A stretch of DNA of 38,707 nucleotides. Source: Clostridia bacterium. GTDB lineage: Bacteria; Bacillota_A; Clostridia; Christensenellales; Aristaeellaceae. Below the pieces are notes generated by a model, which was not told where the DNA came from, made no database searches, and was given only the letters and a program-made list of their open reading frames with translations. Shown piece after piece: positions 31,116 through 38,650 of this stretch (the first letter of the stretch is position 1; the number at the start of each line of letters is the position of its first letter). The translations under genes and the position numbers were made by a program. The stretch is from positions 1-38,707 of the forward strand of contig JAFWQM010000045.1 in assembly GCA_017509065.1 (NCBI GenBank), read 5' to 3'.

Positions 31116-34009
31116 GCGGGCGGGGGATCGAGGAACACGATGCCAAAGCCATTGTCTATGGCGTGCGTATGCGCGGCCGAGCCGTACCAGCAATGCACGG
31201 TCAGGATTTCGCAGCCCTCGAAAGCGGCATGGTGAATGTTCGTCACGCTTACGGGAATGGTGATGTTCTGCAGATTATAACAGGCGGAGAAAGCGCTCTC
31301 GGCGATGCTGGTCACGCTGTCCGGCACGGTGAAGCTTTCCAGGCCGGTCAAAGAGAACCAGTATGGGCCGATCGCGGTGATGTTTTTCGGCAGCGTGACG
31401 GTTTTCAAATTCGCGCAGGAGGTAAACACCAAATCGCCGATGCTGGTCACGCTGTCCGGCAGGGTGATGGACGCGATGCCGGTGAAGGCCAGGGCGGCTT
31501 CACCGATGGTTGTCAGCCCGGACGGCAGGCTGATCGACGTCAGGCTTTCGCAGCCGTCAAAGGCGGATTGGCCGATGGCGGTCAGGCCGGACGGGAGGCT
31601 GACACTTTCGAGCGACGCGCAGCCATAGAAAGCATACGCGCCGACAGTGGTCACATTATTCCCGAATCTGACCGTCTCCACGCCCGTGCCCCACGGCGCG
31701 GGATTGTCGTAACATACATAATCCGCCATGGCCCCCGTGCCCTGGATGGCCAGGGTGCCGTCCTCATACAGCTTCCAGGTCAGGTTGCCGCCATTCGCGC
31801 CGCAGTTTCCGCTGCCGGAGACGGTCATTTCTTGGGTCTCCGTGTGCTGCGCGCTGTTCGCGCAGACGCGGATTTTCACCATTCTGAAGTGTGCAGCATC
31901 CCACACGGGATCGCCCCAATCGCCCCAGGCGTGGCTCCCTTCGCAGGAAATGCCGTTGGCCTCCGCCCAGACGTACGCCGCGTCCGTGCAGTTCACCGCG
32001 TGGATGACCAGGGAATCGCTGCATAGCGAAAAAGCGAAATCACCGATACTGGTCACGCTGCTTGGGATCGTGACGCTTTCCAGGCTGGAGCAGGAGTAGA
32101 AAGCTGACGACGGAATGGTTTCCATGCCGGAGGGAATGGCGATCGACGTCAGGCTGCTGCAGCCGATGAAAGCAGATTCGCCAAGCGTCTGAAGGCCGTT
32201 CGGGAGGATGATGCCGTTCAGTTCCTCACACACACTGAAACAGTAATTGCCGATTTCTTCCAGCTTACTGCCGCTGCCGAAGGCCACGCTTTCAAGCGCC
32301 GAGCAGCCATGGAAAGCGCTGTTATCAATCGTTGTCACGCTGGCTGGAATTTCGATGATCGAAAGGCTGGAGCAGTTCTGGAAAGCATGCTCTCCAATAC
32401 TGGTCAGTTCGCTTCCGCTCGCGAAGGTCACGCTTTCAAGCGAGGAGCAGCCATAGAAAGCATACTCCTCGATACTGGTCACGCCGCTGGGAATGGTCAC
32501 GTCCGTCAGGTTGGAGCAGTTGTCAAAAGCAGAATTACCAATGCTTTCCAGGCTGCTCCCGTTTCCAAAGGTGACGGTCTCCAGCCCGGTGCAGCCGATG
32601 AAAGCGGCCTCGCCGATGCTGGTCACGCCGGCGGGGATGGTGATGGCTGAAAGGCTGCTGCAGTTGTAAAAAGTGTACCCCTCTATAGCCGTTATGCCGA
32701 TCCCTTCTTCGAACGTTATGCTTGCAAGATAAGCGTCATTCTCAAAAATATTCGTGCTCATGCTTGTCACGCTGGAAGGGATGGTGATGCTTTGCAGGCT
32801 GGTGTAAGAAAAAGCATTGTGACCAATCGTTTCCAGCCCGTTCGCGAGCGTGACGGACGCCAGAGAGGAGCAGCCACGGAAAGCGCCGTAATCAATCGTT
32901 GTCACGCTGCCCGGGATGGAGATGCTTTGCAGGCTGGTACAACCACTAAAAGCACTATACCCAATGGTGTACACCCCGCCGTACTCCCCGGTTTCGAGCG
33001 TTACGGTCTCCAGGGATGCGCATTGGTAGAAAGCCATTTCACCAATCGTTCCCACCATGCCGGTGATGGTGACGTTTTCCAGGCCGGTATATTCACGGAA
33101 AGCTGCATTGGGAATCTCGATTTTAATATATCTTTCCTCTTCATCATCATACCCAAAAGTTTCTTCCCAATCAACCGTGAGGGTCCGGATGGAAGCTGGA
33201 TCAAAGGACTCTGCCGGATCGGGCTCATACATCGTGCTACCACTGCCGGTTACGGCCAGCTCCGTGCCATGATTGCTCAGCCGCCAGATGGTAATATCAC
33301 GACCGCAGTCGAATGCGCCGCTTCCTATGGACGTTACGCTGGCCGGGATGACGACGCTGTGCAGGCTTCCACAGGCGGAGAACGCTTCCTCTCCAATGGA
33401 GGTCAGCGTGGAAGGGAGGGCGATCGACGACAGTTCTCCGCAAAGCGCAAAAGCGCCGTCGCCGATGGAGTTCAGATGGGCCGGGAGCGCGACGCTTTCA
33501 AGGCAGTCGCAGTAATAGAAAGTATATTCGCCGATCTCGGTCACGCCGTCGGGGATCACGATTTCCGTAATGCTGCATTCATAGAAAGCGCTGTCGCCAA
33601 TGGCGGTCAGGTCGTCCGGGAGATCAATGCTTTCGAGTGACCCGCAGTTAGCGAACGAGTTGTCGCCGATGGTTGTCACGGTGGACGGCAGGGAGACTGA
33701 CGCCACGTTGCCTTGTCCGGAGAAAGCGTAATCGCCGATGCTGGTTACGCCTTCTTCGACCACGATCGCGTCCACGCTTATGCTGTAACAATACCCCCAC
33801 GGGGCGATATTGTCAGCTGACTCATAGTTTGCCATGGCCCCCGTGCCGGAAATGGTCAGGGTATTGTTTGTTAATTCCCAGGTCAGGTTGGTGCCATTCC
33901 CCTCCCCGCCGCAGTAGCCGCTTGTTGGGGCCGCAGTCGCCCTCGCCGCCAGCGGCAGCGCCAGGGCGATGAGGGCCATAAGCGCAAGAACCAAATATCT
34001 CCTTTTCAT
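28961..34009 (-). CDS. Large secreted BspA-like leucine-rich repeat protein with eight Ig-like domains
   Basis: The 1682-residue product has a signal peptide (MKRRYLVLALMALIALALPL, then Ala-rich cleavage site). Residues about 35-700 and 780-960 contain many LRR_5/BspA repeats (units like SLESIDLPDDLTAIGDSAFY). Each block is introduced by a CG-NLTW-GTGAM-Y-PW module (near residues 32 and 745). From about 968 to the end there are eight Ig-like domains of roughly 89 residues, each opening with a PVITTQPVNVTVNEG-like segment and carrying QWYYQKPND and RHNGYKYHVKVSN. The last ends at the C-terminus without LPXTG, LysM, SLH or choline-binding anchors. It is probably an adhesin or matrix protein. 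AGGGGGA precedes the ATG. It is transcribed alone from its own promoter. Confidence 0.9.
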   Translation of the reverse strand: MKRRYLVLALMALIALALPLAARATAAPTSGYCGGEGNGTNLTWELTNNTLTISGTGAMANYESADNIAPWGYCYSISVDAIVVEEGVTSIGDYAFSGQGNVASVSLPSTVTTIGDNSFANCGSLESIDLPDDLTAIGDSAFYECSITEIVIPDGVTEIGEYTFYYCDCLESVALPAHLNSIGDGAFALCGELSSIALPSTLTSIGEEAFSACGSLHSVVIPASVTSIGSGAFDCGRDITIWRLSNHGTELAVTGSGSTMYEPDPAESFDPASIRTLTVDWEETFGYDDEEERYIKIEIPNAAFREYTGLENVTITGMVGTIGEMAFYQCASLETVTLETGEYGGVYTIGYSAFSGCTSLQSISIPGSVTTIDYGAFRGCSSLASVTLANGLETIGHNAFSYTSLQSITIPSSVTSMSTNIFENDAYLASITFEEGIGITAIEGYTFYNCSSLSAITIPAGVTSIGEAAFIGCTGLETVTFGNGSSLESIGNSAFDNCSNLTDVTIPSGVTSIEEYAFYGCSSLESVTFASGSELTSIGEHAFQNCSSLSIIEIPASVTTIDNSAFHGCSALESVAFGSGSKLEEIGNYCFSVCEELNGIILPNGLQTLGESAFIGCSSLTSIAIPSGMETIPSSAFYSCSSLESVTIPSSVTSIGDFAFSLCSDSLVIHAVNCTDAAYVWAEANGISCEGSHAWGDWGDPVWDAAHFRMVKIRVCANSAQHTETQEMTVSGSGNCGANGGNLTWKLYEDGTLAIQGTGAMADYVCYDNPAPWGTGVETVRFGNNVTTVGAYAFYGCASLESVSLPSGLTAIGQSAFDGCESLTSISLPSGLTTIGEAALAFTGIASITLPDSVTSIGDLVFTSCANLKTVTLPKNITAIGPYWFSLTGLESFTVPDSVTSIAESAFSACYNLQNITIPVSVTNIHHAAFEGCEILTVHCWYGSAAHTHAIDNGFGIVFLDPPPAITAQPVSITVNEDKSASFTVAAENATSYQWYYYKPGETTGTKISSGGTSETYTLNSAKPRHNGYKYYCVVENIMGSATSQTAMLTVRLKPVITTQPVNVTVNEGAMATFTVEATGGESFQWYYQKPNDATWFAVSSNGTSATYTLTTAARHNGYKYHVKVSNTAGSVWSNDVTLTVKSKPVITSQPVSVTVNEGETATFTVVATGATGYRWSYQKPGESTWNPVNNNGATETCSLTAAARHNGYQYRCTVQNDVGSVDSSAAKLTVNLKPIITTQPVNVTVDEGAKATFKVVATGGENFQWYYQKPNDATWYAVSSNGTSATYTLTTAARHNGYKYHVKVSNAAGAVWSKDVTLTVLVKPVITTQPVDQKVNEGATATFTVVATGGESFQWYYQKPNDATWYAVSNNGTSATCSLTAATRHNGYKYHVKVSNAAGFVLSNDVTLTVVVKPVITTQPTNQTVTAGKKATFTVVATDADSYKWYYQKPDDDTWYAVSSNGTSATYTLTTQSRHNGYKYRVKVSNSAGEVWSNTVTLKISVIPVITTQPTSQHVNEGVLATFKVVATGATEYQWYYLKDKRANWTAVSSNGTSATYNLHTAARHNGYQYKVKVSNSRGFVWSDVVTLTLNLKPVITSQPSDVSVGPGGKATFRVVATGAVSYQWYYQKPGDTTWYKVTVDGTSATYTLKVEPRHNKYKYKCVVTNGAGSVESGIAILTAK

Positions 34010-34084
34010 GCAAGTTCCCCCTGTATGTATTTCAGTCCAAACTGTTCATTTTGCCGTATCGAAGAGGATTTTTTCTCATTCTGA
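34010..34084. other. Leader of the surface-protein gene
   Basis: This 5' leader of about 70 nt runs between the predicted start of transcription and the AGGGGGA ribosome site. No structure of note was seen. Confidence 0.5.
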
Positions 34085-34114
34085 ATTTTAGCATTATTTG
34101 CCTGCCTGTGTCAA
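34085..34114 (-). promoter_or_regulatory. Promoter of the leucine-rich repeat surface-protein gene
   Basis: On the minus strand there is a perfect -35 TTGACA (34109-34114), an 18-nt spacer and a -10 TAAAAT (34085-34090; 5 of 6). It sits about 75-100 bp upstream of the start codon. This is the best sigma-A type promoter in the window. Confidence 0.85.
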
Positions 34115-34230
34115 TTGTTTCGTTGCTGTGAATCATGGCGGAACACACGGATGGTAAGGCGGGGGAGGGGGCAGCATAAGAAAAAAACAACAAAGAAATC
34201 GACAAAGAGCATCAATAAGCATACCGCTAT

Positions 34231-34369
34231 GTCATCCCGACCGAAGTGAAGCGAGAGCGGAACGGAGTGGAGGGACCTGAAAGCAAGGCATTATGTTGCT
34301 TGATTGATGTTGTTGCTCTCAGGTCCCTCGACTACGGTTCGCGTTCCGCTCGCCTCCGCTGGGGATGAC
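34231..34369. repeat. Repeat element C, full palindromic copy
   Basis: It runs from GTCATCCCGACCGAAG (34231) to CGCTGGGGATGAC (34369). The two halves are imperfect reverse complements, each carrying GGAACG/CGTTCC-type and AGGGACCT/AGGTCCCT blocks, around a short unrelated centre. Copies at 22673 and 38504 are partial. No reading frame is present. Its shape suggests a MITE-like element. Confidence 0.8.
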
Positions 34370-34377
34370 ATCGTTTG

Positions 34378-34515
34378 TTGTTTGTTCTAGAGTTACTTGG
34401 CAGATATTATTTCACCTTAAGTTGACGGCCTTCTGCGATGGGAAAGCTTTTTGGAAAGCTTTTTTATTTGTCTTTTTAAATCATGCGTTCGCCCTGTGCG
34501 GCCGGAAAAAACGTG
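34378..34515. other. Spacer before the alpha-galactosidase promoter
   Basis: AT-rich sequence with repeated AAAGCTTT blocks (about 34442-34468) that might be a degenerate hairpin or terminator. No gene was recognised. Confidence 0.4.
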
Positions 34516-34544
34516 TTGACTGATCAGGATGATTGTTATAATAT
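34516..34544 (+). promoter_or_regulatory. Promoter of the alpha-galactosidase operon
   Basis: The -35 is TTGACT (34516-34521). The -10 is either TATAAT (34537-34542) with a short 15-nt spacer or the overlapping TAATAT (34539-34544) with a 17-nt spacer. It would give a leader of about 140 nt before the GH27 start codon. Confidence 0.65.
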
Positions 34545-34690
34545 TGAAGCAGAAGCGATAAGGGGAGGGCATCCATAGGAAGGTACTGCTCATCGGCGGA
34601 AGCCCGGACGGAAAAGAGCAGTTTGGCAGGCCCGATGTGAAGCATACACAATTCAAGCATTTTATTCGGTGAGCGTAAGGAGGAAACGAA

Positions 34691-35872
34691 ATGAATCTTT
34701 TGACCCCGCCCATGGGCTGGAACAGCTGGAACACGTTCGGCGCGAATATCTCGGATTCGCTGATCCGGGAAACCGCCAAGGTAATGAAGGAAAAGGGCTA
34801 TCTGGAAGCCGGATACAATTACATCGTGATCGACGACTGCTGGAGCCTGAAGGAGCGCGACAGCGAAGGCCGCCTGGTGCCCGACCCGGAAAAGTTTCCG
34901 CACGGCATGAAGGATTTGGCGGATTATGTTCACTCCCTCGGGTTTAAGTTCGGCATGTATTCCTGCGCCGGGGTGCAGACCTGCGCGGGCTATCCCTCCT
35001 CCTATGACCATGAATTCGTCGACGCGCGGACGTTCGCGGACTGGGGCGTGGACTATCTGAAATACGACTTCTGCAATTTCCCGGCCAGCGGCGACGGCAA
35101 AAACCGCTACGCAACCATGTCCATGGCGCTGCGGGCCACGGGCCGGGACATTCTGTTCGCCGCCTGCAACTGGGGCACCGACGCGCCCTGGCAGTGGATG
35201 AAGTCCATCGGCGCGCACATGTACCGCTCCACCGGGGACATTCAGGACAATTTCAAGTCCTTCTCCAATATCGCCCGCTCCCAGCTGGACAACTTCTGCA
35301 TGAGCGGCCCGCAGTGCTTCAACGATATCGACATGCTCACCGTGGGCATGTACGGCAAGGGCAACGTGGCTCTGGGCGAAGCCTGCACCGACACGGACTA
35401 CCAGACCCAGTTCGCCCTGTGGTGCATGCTCGGCGCGCCGCTGATGCTGGGCGGCGATGTCAGGAACATGAGCGAGTTTTCCGAAAAGTTAGTGCTGAAT
35501 CCCGGCCTCCTGCGCGTCAGCCAGGACGCGGAATGCCGTGTGCCGTACCCCGTCTACCGCGGCCGGGTGCTGAACACGGAATACGACCCGGAAACCAATA
35601 CCTGGTGGCACGATTACCCCGACGCGGGCCTGACCCTGTTCAAGCACATGAGCGGCGGGGAGTTCGCCGTGGGTTACTTCAATTTCGCGCCTAAGTCCGG
35701 CGAGCTGCCCTTCATCTTCGCCGACGCGGGCCTGCCTTACGGAAGCGGCCTGGGCCTGCAATTGACCGACGCCATCACCGGCGAGAACTTGGGCGTGCAC
35801 CGGGATTATTTCCATGTGAAGCTCCCCGGCCACGGCAGCCGCGTGCTGCTGGCGAAGATCGTGAAAGCATGA
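34691..35872 (+). CDS. GH27 alpha-galactosidase (intracellular)
   Basis: This 393-residue GH27 retaining hydrolase has the opening PPMGWNSWNTFG typical of the family, then NYIVIDDCW. The nucleophile Asp126 lies in DYLKYDFCN and the acid/base Asp183 in YRSTGDIQDNF; NDIDML (211-216) forms part of the sugar pocket. A C-terminal beta-sandwich (about 300-393) completes the family's usual length. No signal peptide is present, so it acts on oligosaccharides already imported. It would release alpha-galactose from melibiose or raffinose-type sugars; alpha-N-acetylgalactosaminidase or beta-L-arabinopyranosidase activity also occurs in GH27 and cannot be excluded. AAGGAGG precedes the ATG. No transporter is adjacent. 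Confidence 0.9.
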   Translation: MNLLTPPMGWNSWNTFGANISDSLIRETAKVMKEKGYLEAGYNYIVIDDCWSLKERDSEGRLVPDPEKFPHGMKDLADYVHSLGFKFGMYSCAGVQTCAGYPSSYDHEFVDARTFADWGVDYLKYDFCNFPASGDGKNRYATMSMALRATGRDILFAACNWGTDAPWQWMKSIGAHMYRSTGDIQDNFKSFSNIARSQLDNFCMSGPQCFNDIDMLTVGMYGKGNVALGEACTDTDYQTQFALWCMLGAPLMLGGDVRNMSEFSEKLVLNPGLLRVSQDAECRVPYPVYRGRVLNTEYDPETNTWWHDYPDAGLTLFKHMSGGEFAVGYFNFAPKSGELPFIFADAGLPYGSGLGLQLTDAITGENLGVHRDYFHVKLPGHGSRVLLAKIVKA

Positions 35873-36096
35873 TATCAGTTTGCGTATCCTGCGGAAAACC
35901 CGTTACCCGGGATGAAATCGCCGTGACGAAGAAGCTGATCAACCGGGGAACGACGGAATATTACTGCGTTCCCTGTCTCGCCGCGTATTTTGAGGTGAAG
36001 CCGGAAGATATTCTCGAACGCATCCGCTATTTTCGTCAGACCGGCTGCACGCTCTTTGACAAGGATGAGGAAAAGGCAAACAAAAGCAGAACATGA
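35869..36096 (+). CDS. Small zinc-ribbon protein, function unknown
   Basis: The 75-residue product has Cys5-x2-Cys8 and Cys33-x2-Cys36, spaced as a four-cysteine zinc ribbon, followed by a helical, charged C-terminus (VKPEDILERIRYF). I do not recognise a named family. The ATG overlaps the GH27 stop (ATGA at 35869-35872) and the gene ends at the start region of the serine hydrolase, so it is embedded in the operon and translated with it. A nucleic-acid or protein-binding role is possible but unproven. Confidence 0.7.
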   Translation: MISVCVSCGKPVTRDEIAVTKKLINRGTTEYYCVPCLAAYFEVKPEDILERIRYFRQTGCTLFDKDEEKANKSRT

Positions 36097-36116
36097 TGAA
36101 AAGGAGATTGGGACTT

Positions 36117-37247
36117 ATGGATTTTACTGAATTGACGGCGTATCTGGACTCTATTCCCGCCCTCGGCGTGCCGGGGTGCGACATGGCCGTGTACAAAGAC
36201 CATGCACTGATTTACCGCCACAGCGCGGGCTTCCGCGACGCGGAAAAGAAGCAGGCCGTGCGGCCGGACGATACGTATTGGCTCTTTTCCTGCACCAAGC
36301 TCTTCACCACCTGCGCGGCGATGAAGCTGATCGGGCAGGGCAAAATCAACCTGGACGACCCTGTCAGCGACTACCTGCCCGCCTACGCGAAAATGACCGT
36401 GAAGGACGGGGACGGCATGCGGCCCGCCAAACGGGTCATGACCATCCGCCATTTGATGAGCATGCAGAGCGGCCTGAATTACGACCTGAACCTGCCGAGC
36501 GTGGTGGAAGCGAAAAAGAAATACGGCGAAAGCGCCACAACCCGTCAGCTGGTGGACGCGCTGGCGAAGGAGCCGCTTGAATTCGACCCCGGCGCGGATT
36601 TCCTCTACAGCCTCGGCCACGACGTGCTGGCGGCGGTGATCGAAGTGGTGTCCGGCAAAAAGTTCTCTGAATATTTGGAGGAAAACATTTTCGCGCCGCT
36701 GGGCCTGAAGCCCCTGTCCTTTACCCTGACGGAAGAACTGAGAAAGCGCCAGGCCGTGCAGGTGATGCACCACGAGGACGATACCTTCACCCCCATGGAC
36801 CCGGACGACAACTGGTTCCACCTGGCCCCGGCCTACGAGAGCGGCGGCGCGGGCCTGATCGGCGACGTGCAGAGCCTGATCACCTTCCTGGACGCCGTCG
36901 CCTGCGAGGGAAAAACGGCGGACGGAAAACAGATCGTTTCTCCCGAGATGATCCAGCTTTGGAGCGCGAACCAGCTCGGGCACAGAAGCCGGGCCTCCTT
37001 CGACGCCTGGAACCGCAAAGGCTATTCCTACGGCTTGGGCGTGCGCACTCGCGTGACCGCGCTGCCCCTGGGCGGACGGGGCCAGATGGGTGAATTCGGC
37101 TGGGACGGCGCGGCGGGCTCCTGGGCCATGATCGACCCCGTCAACCACCTGTCCGCGTTCTACGCCATGCACGTGCGCTCCTTCGGCTACGCCTACGACG
37201 TGATTCATCCCAAGCTGCGGGATTTGATCTATAAAGGACTGGAATAA
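36117..37247 (+). CDS. Beta-lactamase-fold serine hydrolase
   Basis: The product has about 376 residues starting MDFTELTAYLDSIPALGVPG. The ATG at 36117 has AAGGAG about 10 nt upstream; an earlier in-frame ATG at 36093 overlaps the previous stop. The class C-like catalytic Ser is in SCTK (Ser58 and Lys61 from this start). The second motif is YSLG (Tyr164), and the third-motif region reads WDGAAGSW near the C-terminus. No signal peptide or anchor is present, unlike penicillin-binding relatives, so it is probably a cytoplasmic esterase or peptidase of the EstB/PBP4*-like group. The family is broad and the substrate unknown. It sits between the zinc-ribbon and alanyl-tRNA editing genes with no gaps. 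Confidence 0.88.
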   Translation: MDFTELTAYLDSIPALGVPGCDMAVYKDHALIYRHSAGFRDAEKKQAVRPDDTYWLFSCTKLFTTCAAMKLIGQGKINLDDPVSDYLPAYAKMTVKDGDGMRPAKRVMTIRHLMSMQSGLNYDLNLPSVVEAKKKYGESATTRQLVDALAKEPLEFDPGADFLYSLGHDVLAAVIEVVSGKKFSEYLEENIFAPLGLKPLSFTLTEELRKRQAVQVMHHEDDTFTPMDPDDNWFHLAPAYESGGAGLIGDVQSLITFLDAVACEGKTADGKQIVSPEMIQLWSANQLGHRSRASFDAWNRKGYSYGLGVRTRVTALPLGGRGQMGEFGWDGAAGSWAMIDPVNHLSAFYAMHVRSFGYAYDVIHPKLRDLIYKGLE

Positions 37248-38413
37248 TGCCAACAGAACGGTTGTATTACGACGACGCTTACCTGACGGAGTTTGATGCG
37301 GAGGTCGCGGCGGTGCGGGAGGGCGGCTGGGCTGCGCTGGACCGCTCGGCGTTTTATCCCACGTCCGGGGGCCAGCCCTTTGACACGGGCACGCTGACCG
37401 TCGGGGAGCGCGTCCTCCATGTCACCGATGTGGAAGTGGAGGACGGCGTGGTCTGGCATAAGCTGAGCGGGCCGGTCAGCGCGGGGGAAAGGGCACACGG
37501 AAAAATCGACTGGGCGCGGCGCTTTGACCACATGCAGCAGCACGCGGCGGATCACATGCTGGCGGGCGCGGCCTGGCAGCTGTACGGCGGCGTGACCATC
37601 GGCCTGCACCTGGGCAGGGAAAACAGCACCATCGATATGACCCTTCCCGACGGACGCACGCATCTGACCCCTGAGGAAATCGAAACGCTGGAGGATACGG
37701 TGAACCGCCGCGTCCAGCAGGATAACCCCATCCGCTGCTGGTTCCCTTCCGCGGAAGAACTGGAAACCCTGCCCGTGCGCAAGCGGCCTACGGTCAGCGA
37801 GCACGTGCGGATCGTGGCGATGGGGGACTATGAAATGGTGCCCTGCGGCGGCACGCACCCAGGCACGACCGGCCAGATCGGGCCGATCAAAATCATTTCC
37901 TGCACGCCTTCCCGGGGCAATATGCGCCTGTGCTTCGCGGCGGGGATGCGGGCGGTGAAGCTGTTCCGGCAGGCGTATCAGTGCGCCGGGGATATGGCGG
38001 CGGCGGTGTCGGCGGACTTTGACGGAGCGCCTGACGCGCTGAAGCGCGAACGGGAAGCGGCGCTCGCGCAGCGAAAAGAGCTGAAGGATCGCTTGACCCT
38101 GGCCGCGCTAGATGTGCTTCGGGCAAAAAAACAGGGCAGCGTATACGCCGCCCATCTGCCATTTGCCGATCATGACACGCTGCTGAAAGCCGCGTCTGAA
38201 CTGACGAGAGACCCGGAAGCCATTGTCCTGCTCTCCTGCCCCAAGGGAGAGGGCCGGATGCTGGTTTTTGCCCGCGGCGCTTCCGCGTCTCCCGACATGG
38301 CCCGGTTACTTCGCTCTACCGGCGCGCGCGGCGGCGGCAAGCCCGATATGGCGCAGGGCAGCGATTCCGACGGGGAAGCCATTCAAAAAGCCGTTCAGGC
38401 GCTTGGTGAATAA
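37247..38413 (+). CDS. Alanyl-tRNA editing protein (AlaX-like with DHHA1 domain)
   Basis: The 388-residue trans-editing protein would hydrolyse Ser- or Gly-mischarged tRNA-Ala. The N-terminal part resembles the AlaRS/ThrRS second additional domain (ALDRSAFYPTSGGQPFDTG, about 30-48). Zinc ligands are visible at His95-x3-His99 (HMQQH) and Cys200-x3-His204 (CGGTH). A helical segment (about 255-300) links to a C-terminal DHHA1-type domain with LLSCPKGEGRMLVFARG and the Gly-rich end GARGGGKPDMAQG. This is the long AlaX form; the aminoacylation domain of AlaRS is missing, so it is not the synthetase. The ATG overlaps the stop codon of the previous gene (TAATG at 37245). Confidence 0.9.
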   Translation: MPTERLYYDDAYLTEFDAEVAAVREGGWAALDRSAFYPTSGGQPFDTGTLTVGERVLHVTDVEVEDGVVWHKLSGPVSAGERAHGKIDWARRFDHMQQHAADHMLAGAAWQLYGGVTIGLHLGRENSTIDMTLPDGRTHLTPEEIETLEDTVNRRVQQDNPIRCWFPSAEELETLPVRKRPTVSEHVRIVAMGDYEMVPCGGTHPGTTGQIGPIKIISCTPSRGNMRLCFAAGMRAVKLFRQAYQCAGDMAAAVSADFDGAPDALKREREAALAQRKELKDRLTLAALDVLRAKKQGSVYAAHLPFADHDTLLKAASELTRDPEAIVLLSCPKGEGRMLVFARGASASPDMARLLRSTGARGGGKPDMAQGSDSDGEAIQKAVQALGE

Positions 38414-38414
38414 A

Positions 38415-38466
38415 CAAGGTGGGATTGTATCATTTTTTCACAAGGTGGGATTGTATCATTTTTTCA
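38415..38466. repeat. 26-bp perfect tandem duplication
   Basis: The 26-nt unit at 38415-38440 (starting CAAGGTGGGATTG, ending TTTTTTCA) is repeated exactly at 38441-38466, immediately after the editing-protein stop codon. It is probably a recent slippage or duplication event. Confidence 0.9.
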
Positions 38467-38500
38467 TATATAAATTGACAAAATAGAAAAGCCAGCAAGT

Positions 38501-38557
38501 AAAAGTCATCCCGACCGGAGCGGAGCTTCAATCGAGATGACTTTTGTTTATTGTTTT
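38501..38557 (+). terminator. Terminator of the GH27-AlaX operon built on repeat element C
   Basis: A perfect 10-bp stem AAAAGTCATC (38501-38510) with GATGACTTTT (38536-38545) encloses an element C core (GTCATCCCGACCGGAGC at 38504-38520), followed by TTTATTG and seven T. A second, outer pair AGCAAGT/ACTTGCT (38494-38500, 38562-38568) extends it. It should end plus-strand transcription. Confidence 0.75.
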
Positions 38558-38567
38558 TTTGACTTGC

Positions 38568-38650
38568 TATTGCTCGCCCAATTGAATCGTGAATTCAGAT
38601 GCGGGATGAGAAATCGTTCCAGACAAGGAACGAAACCGCAGGAATACTGG
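38568..38650. repeat. Repeat element A, copy 2, interrupted by element B
   Basis: The first 28 nt (38568-38595) are the reverse complement, with three mismatches, of 111-138. The 58-bp core (38593-38650) is identical to 1-58. After AATACTGG the match to copy 1 stops and element B sequence starts, so this copy looks broken by an insertion or recombination. Confidence 0.8.
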
